A stretch of 64,000 bases of DNA. It comes from Anthostomella pinea (lineage: Eukaryota; Ascomycota; Sordariomycetes; Xylariales; Xylariaceae). This document shows positions 45,301 through 58,435 of the stretch, in pieces. The stretch is from contig CAUWAG010000020.1 of the NCBI GenBank assembly GCA_963556695.1, positions 4,712,001-4,776,000 on the forward strand. Reading direction: 5' to 3'. The first letter of the stretch is position 1. The number at the start of each line of letters is the position of its first letter. The notes beneath the pieces were generated by a model, which saw only the letters and a program-made list of their open reading frames with translations, searched no databases and had not been told where the DNA came from. The translations under genes and the position numbers were made by a program.

Positions 45301-45912
45301 CCATCTCATCCCCAGACTTCTCCCCCGCCAACCACGCCTCGGGGGCGGTTTTCGAGGGTGCTGCACCGGCAGGTGGTGTAACGCCCGAGGGCGGCCGTCT
45401 GCGTCGCAGTGCTGCCCAAGCGCCGGAGCAAGCAGGCATTTCTTGCCTTGCCAGGCCTGATAAAATACAGAATATAGTCAGCGGGCTGGCCCGTCGCCAT
45501 CAGCTTGATAGCCAGCCAAGGAAGGTCGTCTCGGGCTTCCCGCACTCCGGCAAGGCTGAAAAGGGCCCCTAGATAAAGCTGGGGAACGAACTCGCATGCA
45601 CCACCTCCACGATTGAGCGTCGCATCGCAGCATGCATACCTGGAAGAAGTCGTCTGAAAGGGGACTGCGGTCAATCCGGCCATAGCCGGGACTCTGAGTA
45701 ACGTCTTACTGCAGATCTCCTGCATTTGGTCCGGGTGGATATCCCACTGGGCAGTCCCAGAGGGCGGGTCGATATGGCATTATACGTCAAATGTCGTTGC
45801 CACGCGTGGGCGGAGTGAGGGACACCAGGTCGGTTACGCATCTTCGCACATCCGGGCCGGGATAATGACGTGAAGGGGCAAAGTCGTTTAGCTAGAAACT
45901 GTACGCGGGCCA
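42383..45912. other. Long gene-poor region with simple repeats
   Basis: No coding sequence supported. It contains (AC)n near 42902-42918, six GACAC units (43526-43555) and GGCAGC-type trinucleotide runs near 43748. An ORF on the minus strand at 45306-45725 has an intron-like structure but no recognisable content. Confidence 0.45.
43526..43555. repeat. (GACAC)6 microsatellite
   Basis: Six perfect head-to-tail GACAC pentamers, with a partial unit on each side. Confidence 0.95.
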
Positions 45913-48168
45913 TCATCCGTTCAGGAACGTACGCCGACGGACCTCAGCCTCCTTGATGATCTCGGAAGCCAGACTCAGGCTGGGCGCTAATACAGCCGTC
46001 TTCTCGATGTCGATGATGACGTCGCTGATGATTTGATCCACAGTGTCGCGGTGAGGTACCAATGTCAAGAGAATATTGAGAAGCGAAGGTGACATAGTGG
46101 CCCCCATCACCAGCAGCGTCTGCGAGACGATGGAGAGCGCGCCTTGCCACAGGTAGGGCATATGGCCGGCGTGACTGCGGCCAAATTGTTAGATTGGGGG
46201 GCAACTGCAAGAGCCGAGAAGGGCACACAAGGCGGATGGGGGGACATTGGCCAATGGCGGCCGGAAAGGCTACTTACTGTGCAGATATGTGCTCCAATTG
46301 CCGGATCGAGGCTTCGAGGCATTTGTGACAGCTCTCCCGAACCGACGGGTCCAGAACCGCCTGTTCATTATCGAGAACCGCCAAGATGTATGGGCGGTAG
46401 ATGATAGTACGACACGCAAAAAACCGCAGTCGTAGGACCGTCTGTACCGGGTCGGGCAGAGCGGCGCGGGTGAAGGGGAACTGCAGCGCGAGCGGGAGGC
46501 TTTCGTACCATTGCGTAAGCTGAAAGTCGAGCTCGGCGACGACAGGCTCGAGACTTGTCGTAGAAGCCATGGAATCTTTCGAATATATGAGTTGGCTGAC
46601 GCGGTTGAGGAGCCTCCTCAGAGCAATTTCGGCCAGGAAGTACCAAAGGTCGTCTCGGCCGACCGCCTCCGACTCTTCTCCCTGGAAACCCCCGGGAAGG
46701 CCCACGTTCTCCTCAAACTGAACCACTCCCGAGTGCGGTAGATCCAGCTCGGCAAGCAGATCACTCTCGAAAAGAAGGGCGTTCCAGTAGATCCGTTCCG
46801 AGAGCTCTCTCTGGTCCTCGGGGACTCGGGTTGGGGTCATCAGTAGCAGCTGCAATTTGCTGCTCGTCGTGCAAAGCAAGTTCCATGCCTCCAGTGGTCG
46901 GACTAGGTAAAAAAGATATGCTGCAGCGAGGAGGTGACACTGGGCTGCGAGAACACTGTTGGAAGTCATCATGCCTGGCAGAAGCGACCACGCAGCCGTG
47001 AAGTATTGTAGACCGGGAGGGTCCTCCTGCGGCACAACCCTCGATATACTGCCACGCAAGCTCGCTTGCCCCAAAGCAAGCACCAGCAACACGATACAGC
47101 TTTCTGGACCTTCGCGGAATCCAGTTGAAAGCGCGGTACGGTAGTGGCTTCTCCACGTGAAGGGGTTGACGCAGGCGTACCAAATGTTGACTCGGTCGAA
47201 GTAGGCTTCGATGTAGGCATTCGTATTCGATAAATCAACGCAAGGTGTCTTGGCCAAGGAATGAAGAGGCTCGCGTGCCATCTCGAGCTGTAGAATAATC
47301 TGGGGGTCGTATGGGCGCTGTACGAGATCTCGTATCAGTGGCCACTGTAGCAAGTGCAATGCGGCATTCGTGTGTATCTTGGGCATGGTCGAAATGTTGG
47401 TCCCCGGAGTGTGGTTTGTCCAAGTCCCCAATCCTCCACTAGGAATGATCGAGACGAAGTTCCCGGACGAGTTCTGTACGGTAATGACATTGTCTCCGCT
47501 GAGGCCGGTTCCGTTGCTGATGGGCGGCGAATCGTGGGTCAGCTGCATCGCGTTGGGGTGGCTGTTCGCCAGGTTAATCTGAAGAAGGCTTTCGATACGA
47601 TTCAGCCGTTCTAGGATGAGCTTGTCACCGGCGTCAAGTTTGATCCCGGGCTCACGATAGATGCAATCCGCGCCGAGCTCGGTGCAGAGCTTGCACTTCG
47701 GCTTGGTCCCGTCACATCTCGACTTTCGTGACCGGCAGACTTCGCACTACTATGGATCAGTGCCGTCACAGAAAGCCATGGAGCACACGCGCTCCGGGCT
47801 TCGTAGCTTACCGCGATTGTGGCCCTTCTACGAGGATAGTCAATTGTGGCATCTGTGTTCCGTCTCTTCAACGGGTTTATCCCGTCGTCGCTAAGGTCTT
47901 TCTGCATTCCATTGCTGGCTTGTTCCGTCGTCTGCGATAGGTTCCGGGTCTTCTGCGCTGAGCCCAATATTCCTTCTCGGCTGAAGCTTGCAATACGCTG
48001 AGATTTGACGGCCGTGGGCGATTTAAGCGACGAACCGTCGACCGGGTTCAGCTGCGGTGACGGGACATCGATAGAGAAGTTCTCTCTCGATTGGAGAGGG
48101 AATGGCCGTCCTGCATTGCTCGCAGTCCCCGCGGACAGAGGCGAGTCACCGTTCGACGACGGCGACAT
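45913..48168 (-). CDS. Zn2Cys6 transcription factor with fungal-specific regulatory domain
   Basis: Three exons: 48168-47812, 47746-46278, 46174-45913; 695 residues. The first intron ends exactly before the zinc cluster, giving RRRATIA joined to CEVCRSRKSRCDGTKPKC, then KLCTELGADC: six Cys in the CX2CX6CX6CX2CX6C pattern that binds CGG half-sites. A short coiled linker follows (LDAGDKLILERLNRIESLLQ). The middle region (YFDRVNIWYACVNPFTWRSHY, LAAQCHLLAAAYLFYLVRPLEAW, ELSERIYWNALLFESDLLAEL) is the fungal-specific transcription-factor domain; the last exon (HMPYLWQGALSIVSQTLL) completes its C-terminus. The Ser/Pro-rich N-terminus is probably disordered. Nothing in the flanks tells which pathway it controls; it is about 10 kb from the RiPP genes, so a regulatory link is possible but unproven. 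Confidence 0.92.
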
Positions 48169-51100
48169 CTTCTGGAAATGAAAACGGGCGTCGGTGGGCG
48201 AGACAACTGGGAACCCTGCTCAACCTTGTCTGAGCGAGTGCCAAATGAGGAAGTCTCTTGCCTAGCGAAGGAGTTGTGTAACCAGAAGCGAGTAACCTAT
48301 ACATCCGAGGGACTGCATTTATTAATAATAACAGCCTAGACGCCGCGGGTTCATGGACGCATGGACGATTCCAAAGAGACGACGAAGAGGGGACTCCGAG
48401 AATGGTCCAAACCGGCTGCTGCAAGGCACGGCAGACAGCTTATTATGTTCAAGAAGGGGAAGTGGGAACCTTGGAGGATCTGACATGGTGTGGCCTCTCA
48501 CAGACTCATACCACCCGCCACCCACCACCCGCCGAAGCTGCACGCAGCACAGGCGGCGCGCGGAAGCATCGAACCCCAGCGAAGAACCCCCAGTCTCGAC
48601 CCCAGGATACAGCTCAGGTCCATAAAATCCGCTGTACCCCGGAAAATTGCTTCCCATCTTGGCCTAGACGCGGCCCTTTGTGTTCAGCAATGGGTACTAC
48701 ACAGTAATAAGGGCCGTGTTTAGGTCGGGGTCGCCTCCTCCCATTGGAACCCCCATTGGAACCGTTCTCTCGGTGTCTGTGGTACACCGTTCCCTGTTGA
48801 CAGATGCGTACGGAAACCCGTGCGGGCTGGGCTGACTGACTAGTGACACCCGCGTCTTCGTTCGGGACCACTGGCCCTTCGCAGTAGGTACCCAGGTGCC
48901 CTATTAATCGACCGACGGCACTCACATTGATACACTGGTATCAAGCTTGACCTTCTCTGCTCAGTGCTCAGGCCCCTGGAATACAGCACCCCCGCCGAGC
49001 ATCCCGTCTGGGGCAATCTCCAGCCTCCAGGTGGAGCCGGTGCCGGCATCATGTTTACTGCCCAAGGTCGGCGGTACGTAGTCGAGCCGGGTAGGCACCT
49101 GTGCGACTGTCGAGCGGGCCTGTCACTCTTGTCCGCCAGTCCAGACGGCGTGAACTATGTGAACTACGTGATCGTGCCCGCGGTGGGAGGTGTCCTACTG
49201 TGGAAGTCCACTGTCCAGGGGCGGGGTTACGGTGCCGCCGAGGTCCTGCGGGCGGGTATCATCAGCACATTGTCGTCTATGAACAGCGCATGGGAAGATG
49301 GTCATCATGGGCTCTCGAGCAAGCCCTCCGCAGCTCCAAGATGTCAGGTGCAGGCGCGGGTGTCCAGGACGGCAGAGAAGCCCCCAAGCCCATGATGGAG
49401 GGGAGTGAATTCAGCGTTGGGTCTTTGCAGCCAGTAACATTGGGAGTTCACTAATTTGGAAGTGTGTCTGCAGGGACTGCTGGCAGGTGTTATGACGCGT
49501 TTGGGGTTGTGAACACTGGAAACGAGACTCTGGGGTCTCGGAGATGGGCTTCTGTTGTCATTCGGGGCCGGATGAAAGGGACATGGAAGTTGAAAATAAT
49601 TTCTTGTAGGCGAAATAAGTTAATAACGCGGGTGTCGGTTATCCTGGCCCGCTCACACGGAGAGCGGCCGGTAGTTGTGTGTACCTGGGACCCTGGTGGA
49701 CATGCCAGCTAATCCTGGGTACCCGCTACCTCCCTTCCGTGCTCCTAGCTATGTTCATACTACCTTAGTATGCTTGCAACAGTACCTACTGGCGCGACAG
49801 CTTCTGTACAAGACCGACACAGATGACTTCAGCTTCCTCACCTATTGCCCAGCGCGCTTCTGGACCTCAACACCAAGGCATCTGAGCATCGTACGACACG
49901 AGGTACCTCAAGCTCCGTTTTGGGCGTGCAGATACTTCCAGATTTCACCGTTGATGAGATTACCGTTATCTCCACATTCTAATAAGCGTTTCGCAATCCT
50001 GGACAAGTTCGGACGATGGACGAATTGGACGAAGACGATGCATCTGCAACATCTGTGCCCATCTGTGCCTCGAGATGACTCCACTCGCAAGTCCCGGACC
50101 CGAGGACACCAGAGAGTGTTGGTCACCAACACGACAGTGATACTGTGATACCCCGACAGCCCGATCGCGGCATGATACATGATACGTAGGCCGCTCGATC
50201 CTCCAACTTCCCAACCGCGTGGGGCCGAGAGAAGGGATGCTCCCGCGTTGGAGGCAGCAGGCGGGCGACGAGCCTTGGTTCTTCTCCTTACCTCATCTTT
50301 AGCAAGACGAACCGAACGACGTGCATCGCCTTGCTTGCGTCACGAGATCGGCTTGCCACAGACGTCCTGCAGCTTCAATATAAGAGCCGATACCCATCCA
50401 GCCAGCCCACCTTCTCTTTCTAGAATGCGAAAGTCGCCTCGACGAGAGAGTGTCAGATGATCCTCCTCGCTACCAGCAACGCGGCCCCGAACTCCAAGTC
50501 AGAACTCGTCATAGTCAGTAGGCGAATGCTCCCAAACCCTCAAGATGACCTGTTCGGGTACTCGATCGCACGGCACGTATTTTTGATACATGGTTGCCGT
50601 CTTGGTTCGTGGCTTGTACTTACTCCGTAAGCTTATGAACCGCCACTCACTTGTACTATGTAAGCATACGGTCTTGTGGGCACAACTGTTATTGGAACAG
50701 GTATCTTGTTGATGCCGGACCCCTTTGAGCCTCCGACAATAGCCAAGCTCGAATCCGACTTATGGAGAGTGCGTGCTGAGCAGCGTTTGCTGCATCGTGC
50801 ATCGCGCTGGGCACTGGCGATCCTATGGCAGCTCATACATGATTATTTGCCTGTGGGTGTGCTCATTGATCATGAGCAGAAGCAGCGATATGCATGGAGA
50901 GGAGGCTTCCAACGGGCCGAATACTTGAACTTTTGCCATGAAAACGTGGCAACCTTGCACCAACCGCATACTACTTCGCAGACAGTGACCCCAACCCATA
51001 ATGCCTTTCTATAAGACCATTATGGGTTAGACGAGGCATCATTCAGCGGTGATCCTGGGGTAGATTTCTGACAGGTTTCTCATCCGAACTGCTTCAGCGC

Positions 51101-53151
51101 CGAGCCGTGCAATCTTACTGTCATACGACGATGCTGCCGCTTCCCCATCGTCAGATCATAGAGCTTGTGGCATGAAGGGTACCCGCAGTTCACTGTCTCT
51201 GATGCGCCTGACGCGTGGAGAATCATGCCCTCTTGTCGCACAACTTGACACTCATTAAATCCAAGGTCGCGTCCGATGGCCGGTCGGTAATAAATAGGGC
51301 ACATATCGATCCGTTCTGTCCGGATGAGGCTTCATGAGTCAATGCTCGAGGGACTGGCACATTGGCGCTGATGCTATATTAGGCTCGACATCCTTAATAC
51401 CTCTATTATAGACGGCACCGTCCTAGCCACCCAAAAACATTTCTTTATCACGCTGAGTTGATCCATCGAACCCATGGCGGCACGGACATCGCATCATGCC
51501 ACCAGAATCCGTTGGGGCATGATGCGGCACGGAGGTCAACTGGTACCATCACGGTCTCTCAAGACACCTGAGCAAGTACATTTGATTACGTCTTAGGTAG
51601 GGCGAAGGTAATTCTGGTACGCAGAGACGGCTCGGCCACCAGCGCCCGACGTCTAGCGAAGACCGCGTCACTGCTGTACGACCACAGCGGCACCGCGACC
51701 AGGCATTCTTTTTCCAGGATCGGCCGACGGATCTCCTTGCGCCTGCTTTTCGCTTTGGCCTCCCCAGACCCCTACCACGTGCACGACGACGGAGGGACGA
51801 ACAGGTTCGGGGGCGTCATCAGCTACACAGGCTGCGAAACTTGGTTCGCCAACCAGGTTTCAATGAGGCAGTCCGGCTTGAGTGGCTGTCATGGGCGCGG
51901 CTGGATTATCTCATAGGCAGCTCTGTCGTCAGTCAAGAGTGATTCCTCTCGCAGAGCGTGGGATACGAAGGTTCCGGGCGATTGTTGCCTAAAAACACTG
52001 GAAGCTACTTGAATCTCTATTCACTGATCAACAGCACGTCAAGCATGGACTCAAGTACATAGTCATTTGACAGCAACGGTATTTCATAAGCACTGCTGAG
52101 CGGCCCCCATATCCGGCCGCAGCGTCTTCTCCCAAGACGAAAGACCCAAGGCGTCGCTAGAAACCTGCTCCGTTCCATCGACTCGTGGATGGAATGCAGG
52201 ATTTGAAGATTCTGGTCATCTAGGATGATCATGGGCCCATCTCGAAGCCTGCGTTACTACCGCCCAGCGGCCTGTCAAGCTATCTGGGTCCTCCTCCGAT
52301 ACCAATAGCTACGAGATAGAGCGCGCCATCGCGAAGAACCAGCGCACACATTCTAGGTATGGCTATCGTACATGAGTTCCTGCCATGGTATACATCGATA
52401 CCTTATCCAAAAAGACAAAAACAGCGCCTTCCAGCTCGACCATGTGACAGTAGGACCAGCCAGGCCATGTGTTTAGTGCCCTTGTAGCAGCCGTGTATGC
52501 ATCTTCACCAGGTGTCAGGTAACAGTAGCGCTCTCGCATTCGATATCGAACATCGATTCTCGCCATTCACCACAGTCAAGCATCTGCCACCGCCCGACAT
52601 CTCTCGCCACATGTCGTTCTTACCGAGCCCACGACCAGCTCGCCGCCCTGCCTCTGATCAGCTCCATCCCACGTGCATCCATACGAAAATTCATCAAACC
52701 AAGCGCCCCCCTAACCGCCACCACCAGAACCGTTTAGGTCTCCCCTCCACAGCGTGTATATATATGTGGCCTAAGCGACGATGTCCAACAACGGCCTAAT
52801 ATATTATTACGCCCCGCCGCACCCCGTTTCATCTCGTTGCTAACGCGTCCTCGTATCACTTATCCTTGGGGTGAGGCTCTCGAGATCATATGCAGGCCTG
52901 GGGGGACGCGCCCGGATGGCTCGATTGCCCGAAACTGTGTAGATGACCTACCATTGGACTGCCCCTAACCCTTACACTGGTCTTCGAAAATGCATGGTCA
53001 GCGAACTTCATCTTTCACGCCATCTGGCATAGGTTTAAGGCTCGTCAAACCGTCTAGAGGTTACTAGATTTCCAGCTGCATAAGTACATTTACACCACCA
53101 CAGAGCGAGCCTCGTCCAGATGGCAACAACATCTAGCTCCGTATGACAACC
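48169..53151. other. 5-kb region without a supported gene
   Basis: ORFs at 48964-49454, 50676-51014 and 52017-52566 were read on both strands; none shows a family motif, signal peptide or consistent splice structure. The region may hold a decayed gene around 51640-51830 (an open stretch with ordinary codon composition) but I cannot name it. Confidence 0.4.
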
Positions 53152-54720
53152 TTAGTCCTCATCAAAAACCACAGCCGTGACCTCGCCCTCGACATCCGCA
53201 AAAGCCACATAGTCCTTGAGCAGCCCGGTCGCGACATCGCGCCCGATGACCACGACGCGGCCGTCCCCCTGCAGGCCCACGGCAATCAGGTCGCCGCCCC
53301 CGTTGATCGAGAACTGGCGGGGCCCGGTCCCGCCCGCGGCGAACTCCTGGACCTTGGCGAGGGACCCGGTCTGCCGGTCGATGGCGTAGCTGATCAGCGG
53401 GTCCGAGGCGATGGCGGTGCTGTTGGTCGGGTCGTAGTTGGGGATGTCGATCGAGTATTCCCAGCGCGATGAGACGATTAGGAACTTTTCATCGGGCTGT
53501 GAAGATATGTTGTCAGTAACTAACTACCGGTACTAGTGTCCGGTACGGTTAAAGGGAAGGGGGGTGGGGGATGGTATAAAGTAATCCTGGTCAAGAAACT
53601 TACAGATAGCCGGATCTCAGCAGCCCCCGTGCCATCGGGAAGCGGCCTGTCGTCGTCATGAGTGGGGATGACGAACAGCTCGGCAAAGCCGAGGGTCTCG
53701 TTGGCATTGTAGACGACCTCGTAGCCCGTGATGGTGTTGGCCAGCTCCGACACGAGGTAGAAGTACGTCTTATCGACGACGGTCAGGAAGACTCCGTGTC
53801 GCGGGCCCGAGCCGGGTGCGGCGACCAGGGGCGCCACGGGTGTCAACGTGAGGTTGTCGGCGTCGGCCTGGAATACGCGCACGAGGTCGGCGCCCAGGTC
53901 TGGCACCAGAATGTAGGCCCCGGTGGGGTCGAGGATGGCTTCGTGTGGGTGAGGCGCGTCCTGCCGCGACGGGTCGGGACCGGGTTGCGCGAGAGTGTAG
54001 GTCTCGTTCTGTACCAGAATGAGCCCGCCTTCGGGGGTCACTTCCACCGCGCTAACCCCGGATCCGGAGCTGGGTGTATCAGTCAGTCACTTATTCGTAT
54101 TATATATATGATACTGAAGTAGACTAGGCGGTGCAAGGATGTAGCATCACAACCGGAGCTAATCGAGACTAGAAAGACAGGAATATGCTTGGTGCTTACT
54201 AGTGAGCCACAGCGAGTCCATGCCCACCCACGCCGTACTCGGCCAGACTGACCGGACCCAGGAGCACGTCGAGCCTCGTGAGAGGTGTCAGCGTCCCGTT
54301 CGGGTTGGTCAAGAAGGACGCCAAGCCTCCCGTCTGTTCGGTGAGACCCTCGTCGGCACAGAAAAGGAACGTTTTGGAGTAGTCAAGCGTCAACCACGAC
54401 GGGCTCCCTCCACACCCAGTCGATGTGGAGATGGTCTCAAGGGTGGCAGTGGCGTTTCTGCTGGGCAGTCTCAGATTCAGCGTCGTGACCGTACCGGCGT
54501 ACGAGCTCACGTAGAGCAGGGTTGCCGATGCCGAAGCAGCCAGGCCGGCGGACAGGAGCCCTGCAGGGGAGGTACCTTTCCACATGGCTGGGTTATCTTG
54601 ATTTTCGAAGGGCTGGCCGAACTGTGAGGTGAAGACGGAGAGGCCGAGTAGAAACGTTACTCCCAAGACGACTATTAAGCCAGCGCGGCGGGCAAACTCA
54701 AAGCGCCCAGACGCCTCCAT
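53152..54720 (-). CDS. Lactonase-family seven-bladed beta-propeller (6-phosphogluconolactonase-like), membrane-anchored or secreted
   Basis: Three exons: 54720-54200, 54069-53604, 53496-53152; 443 residues. The N-terminus has a hydrophobic signal or anchor (RAGLIVVLGVTFLLGLSVF). The rest is a series of propeller-blade strands: LLYVSSYAGTVTTLNL, SPSWLTLDYSKTFLFCADE, then HPHEAILDPTGAYILVPDLGADLVRVF (the most conserved blade of the Lactonase family), GSGPRHGVFL, YFYLVSELANTITGYEV, FLIVSSRWEYSI, and GTGPRQFSINGGGDLIAVGLQ. Members include YbhE-type 6-phosphogluconolactonases and carboxy-cis,cis-muconate cyclase-like fungal proteins; a secretory leader makes an extracellular lactone or carbohydrate role more likely than the pentose phosphate pathway. 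NxT/S sequons (NET, NLT) agree with secretion. Confidence 0.88.
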
Positions 54721-57530
54721 CACGAATAGTGTCCTCTTCGACTGCCGCGACGGGGGAACGGAGGAGTATCGCTAACTGATGGCTCATACATACTAAACGG
54801 TTCATCCATCCATTGGCAGCTCGTTTACCCGGAAGATCCTGCCATATGACCCCTGCCCGGCACTGCATGAGATGCGGAGATCACGCATGCACTGCCAGAT
54901 ATCCTGGGGATGTGTGAACATGTGACCAAGAACCCTTCGCAGGCCCATCTAGGTCTTGCGGTGCCATGTTCGCGAGATTCCCGTGCGAGGATTGATCCTC
55001 ATATAGGGCTCTTGTGACCCATCGGACGAAGACGAAGGTTTCGCTGGTGTCATATTAAGCAGTGGCTTTGAGGTTGAGGGAGAAGACGAACAGAGTTCGG
55101 CCATGAGCCACTAAGAAGAAAAACCATCGTTCATTTGCTCAAGGTTGCGGCAGAGCCTGAATTGATCCCACAATTTCGATACCATCTCAATCTGCTGGGT
55201 TGGGAACACGAAGACGAAGCCTGTCTGGCCCAGACAGTCTGGGTCTTGCGGTGCCCAGCTTTGACACCATCCCTGTCCTGCAGGGGTAACGACGCGGAAA
55301 GTGGAGGAGGATATGCCAATTCTTGAACCATGGGCAAGCGAAGCTGTCATCCGGCACGGCACGGCAGCTCCCAATGAGCAGAGGATTCGAGATCCACCGC
55401 GGCACATCACTGCCCACGGCTGGAAGGCAGGAAGGCAGGAAGTATGTACGTAGACGCAGCTGAGAGTCGGTGATGCATGGGGCAGTTCGGCGTTGCAGTG
55501 CGGAGAAAAAGGTGGAGTAGACACGGGAAAGTTATTGACTCGAACTGACTTTCGATGATTTTGGTACATATAGTCTTGATATAGACCCTTGGCAGGAGAT
55601 TGTTTTCCTAGGCAGTGTTATTATTACTGTTTTGGGGTTGACTGCTGCACGAGTTTGGAAACATGATTGAGGGCTACGACGCACGGGAAAGCCAGCCGAC
55701 CCGTGATGAAAGGATCGTCTCAGTTGACAGCTGCCATCATGCAATAGCTGTCATTCTCTTGAACATGGGGTATACTTATGGAGTTGCAGGGAGTGGTCGT
55801 TCTCAGAGATCTGGCCAGACCAAGACGGTCTTGGTTCGGACCGTCTGGTCACACACACACACACCACTGATCTCCGGCAGCAGTGCCGGAGATGGCCAGA
55901 CGTCGACGATGCAAACGGCTTGCCAACCTCTACGATCTATCCACTACGATGACTCCAAAGACCCCGGAGTCAGACAAATTTCTCCTCCTGATGTCGGCTG
56001 TCACTACCGTTAGTGTTATTCGGGGTATCCGGCAGTGGTGGAGCCATCGGTCTATATGAGCTATCATCTTGAGCCGTTGCATCTAAGCAGGTGACCTATA
56101 CGCACGCACAGTCCTTGTTGGTATTCGAAGCTCGAGGGGAAACCTGAACCTGCTGCTATAGAGGAGGCTATAAGGGAAGAACTAGTGGTCATAATTATAG
56201 CGCTGGCGCAGTTGACCTGCTCGACCTAGGAAGCAAGCATTGGCCTATGAGCGCCGGGGACTAACAAGCCCATATGCACTTATATCTTGCAGCGGGCAGA
56301 ACCGATATACGGGTTGTGTGGTTTCAGTATATCTCGTTTTTAGGTTCATAGTCATAGGCTGGCTTACCCTTACGCTTCGGTATCGTTCACCTCGATTGCA
56401 ATCTCGACACCCACGAGGTAACGTTATATCGTAGCTGCATATGGCCCTTTGCAAGGGCTACTTCCTGGAGTGCTGAGGCGTATAAGAAATATTACTGGTA
56501 ATTCCTCTTTTTAAGGTGAGTAACTATCTACTCTTGAATAAATGCTGTCAAACCTTCAATATGGCGATGGTATCTTTCACGTTGAGGCCCATGCCGCCTG
56601 CGCCGGCACTCGATACTATCGTCTTGGTATGGAGCAGTCAGAGATCTTTCTTCTGCTATACCTCCCCACGATTTCGGTAGCTTGCGGACTTGGTTTAGGG
56701 TTGATCAAAGAGTGTGTGACGCATGCATCCAAGTAGGACGGCGGCACAAGCCGCACACTTTGACCGTGCAGCTCTGCTAGGCTCAACCGATATCTAAGGG
56801 TTATCTGGCCTTCTTTGACCCTAAGTCCTGCAAGACTAAGTTCCAAGTGTGTGAAAGTGTGCTGTGATGCTTGCCTCCATGTGGCCGTCATCGCTCTCGC
56901 GCTGAGGCCTGACCTGCCATCCACCGGATTAGACACCACAAGGTGGGATCAGCGAGACGGATCAGCAAGACACGTTACCGAATAGCCGAGTCGAGAATGT
57001 GACCTTGCCTCGTGGTCGGGCGCTGTGGTCCGGAGAGTTGGTCGGAGAGCCGCACCGGACTGTGTGCTGCCGTCGAGATTATACATATGCTCTGTCACCT
57101 TCGTCTATCAAGTTCAGCAGACGTGACTCGGGTGCAGATCTATCACCGAAGACTTGCGTATCTGCATGCATATGCCATGTGATTCAGCACTTTCCGATTG
57201 CGCATCTTGCATGTCTACTTTTGAGTTCCTTACTTGTCTTCAGGCCGGATTGATTTAAAAAAAAAAACGTTTCTTAGTCTATGCAGCAGTAAGCATGACC
57301 TTCACCAGACTCTGGCTTATTCTGACGCCTTCGTATGGCTCAAGCTGGCCTGACTTGGCTTTGTTAACCTTGTTTAGGATTAAACACGAATTACCATTAT
57401 TTTCCCTTTTCACCCATTATGGAATGACGTTCTCGAACCAAGTAACGATGATAGCGTCTTGAATATCGTCGCTCCGTCGTTATGAACTCAACCTGTATGT
57501 ATTCTGGCACCCGGCTACTTTCCATCAGAG
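54721..57530. other. Gene-poor region
   Basis: No gene supported. It contains local inverted sequences such as GACCAAGACGGTC...GACCGTCTGGTC (55814-55849), followed by an (AC)n tract, and a pair of matching segments around TCTGGCCCAGACAGTCTGGG (55223-55242). Confidence 0.4.
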
Positions 57531-57716
57531 ATGACGCCGATTGACGAGGAGAAGGGGTCGGAGAAGGAGCACTTCTGGACGAAGTGGGGAATTTCCTTCG
57601 TCAGGGCTGGGACGCCGAGGGATTATGCGCAGGCGGTGTTGAATTTTGCGGTTAAAGGGTATGTGACCGGTAGTACATTGGTCATTGATGGGGCGTGGTT
57701 GTTGGCACATGCTTGA
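57531..57716 (+). pseudogene. Fragment: C-terminus of a short-chain dehydrogenase/reductase
   Basis: 62 codons ending AVLNFAVKGYVTGSTLVIDGAWLLAHA; the block GYVTGSTLVIDGAW is the typical C-terminal strand of classical SDRs (NGYVTG...DGG). No cofactor-binding motif or YxxxK lies upstream in any frame, so this is a 5'-truncated relic. It is unrelated in position to the damaged SDR at 16.3-17.5 kb. Confidence 0.6.
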
Positions 57717-57983
57717 AGGGGTCACAAGATGGGCGACCGGAAGTTGCTGTTTGCTGGCGGTAGGAGAATGCTTGCAGTTTCGGCCGTCCTGTGGAGGATA
57801 TTGAGCGGTGCTCGGCAAGGGCGGACACGTTTGGCCCAAACATTACGAGACACAGCTTGTCAAAAGAGGTCATCAGCATTGTTGATAGCTACCTTGCTCT
57901 CTCGCTCGTGATATGCTCATCATCGTTATACAGGCACAGACTGGATCTGATGCTGCTTCATCCTTGTCAGAAGCTCTCACTCT

Positions 57984-58435
57984 TTACCATCCACCTCGGC
58001 TCTCTCCCTGCTGCTGACCCTGGTCGTAGCTCTGGTCGACACCGTTGTCGAAGTTGTTCACGTCGCCCTCGGCACGGTTGGCATCGCCCTCAACCCCGCC
58101 GACCTTGCTGCCGATCCAATCGGCGGCACCCTTCACGGCACTGCCGATATCCGATGGCACGTCCTCGACATCTCGAACACCGTTGTCGACGCCTTGCTCG
58201 GCATCACGGGCGACGTCGCCAGGCACGTCCTCGACGCGTTGCTCGTCTTGGCGGACGTCTTGGCGGGCGTCGCTGTAGTCGCCCTCTGCCAATGTCAACT
58301 GTTAGCGGGGTGTCCGTCCTTTCCCCCGTAACTACCCCCCCATATAGTTCTACTGAGGTACTCACCAGCGCGGCCGGCTGCGTAGCCGGCATCTTGAGCA
58401 GCGTTCTGGTCGTAGTCTTGGTTCTGGTTGTCCAT
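57984..58435 (-). CDS. Small acidic hydrophilic protein (hydrophilin/LEA-like), function unknown
   Basis: Two exons, 58435-58366 and 58285-57984, with an 80-bp intron (GTGAGT...TTGGCAG); 123 residues. Almost wholly Asp/Gly/Gln/Asn/Ala, with a degenerate repeat of the form EDVPGDVARDAEQGV, then EDVPSDIGSAVKGAADWIG, and a Gln-rich C-terminus (SYDQGQQQGESRGGW). There are no Cys and no hydrophobic core. Composition fits small fungal stress-related disordered proteins such as hydrophilins; this is inference from composition only. The N-terminal MDNQNQDYDQNAAQDAGYAA is encoded by the first exon and joined in phase. Confidence 0.72.

Noticed and set aside
45306..45725. Minus-strand ORF with an intron-like GTATGC...ATCTAG
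   Set aside because: Neither the spliced nor the unspliced product shows a recognisable domain; the spliced form ends after about 60 codons.
48964..49454. Two overlapping plus-strand ORFs of 117-143 codons
   Set aside because: Gly/Val-rich translation but no motif, splice signals or start context that favours either frame.
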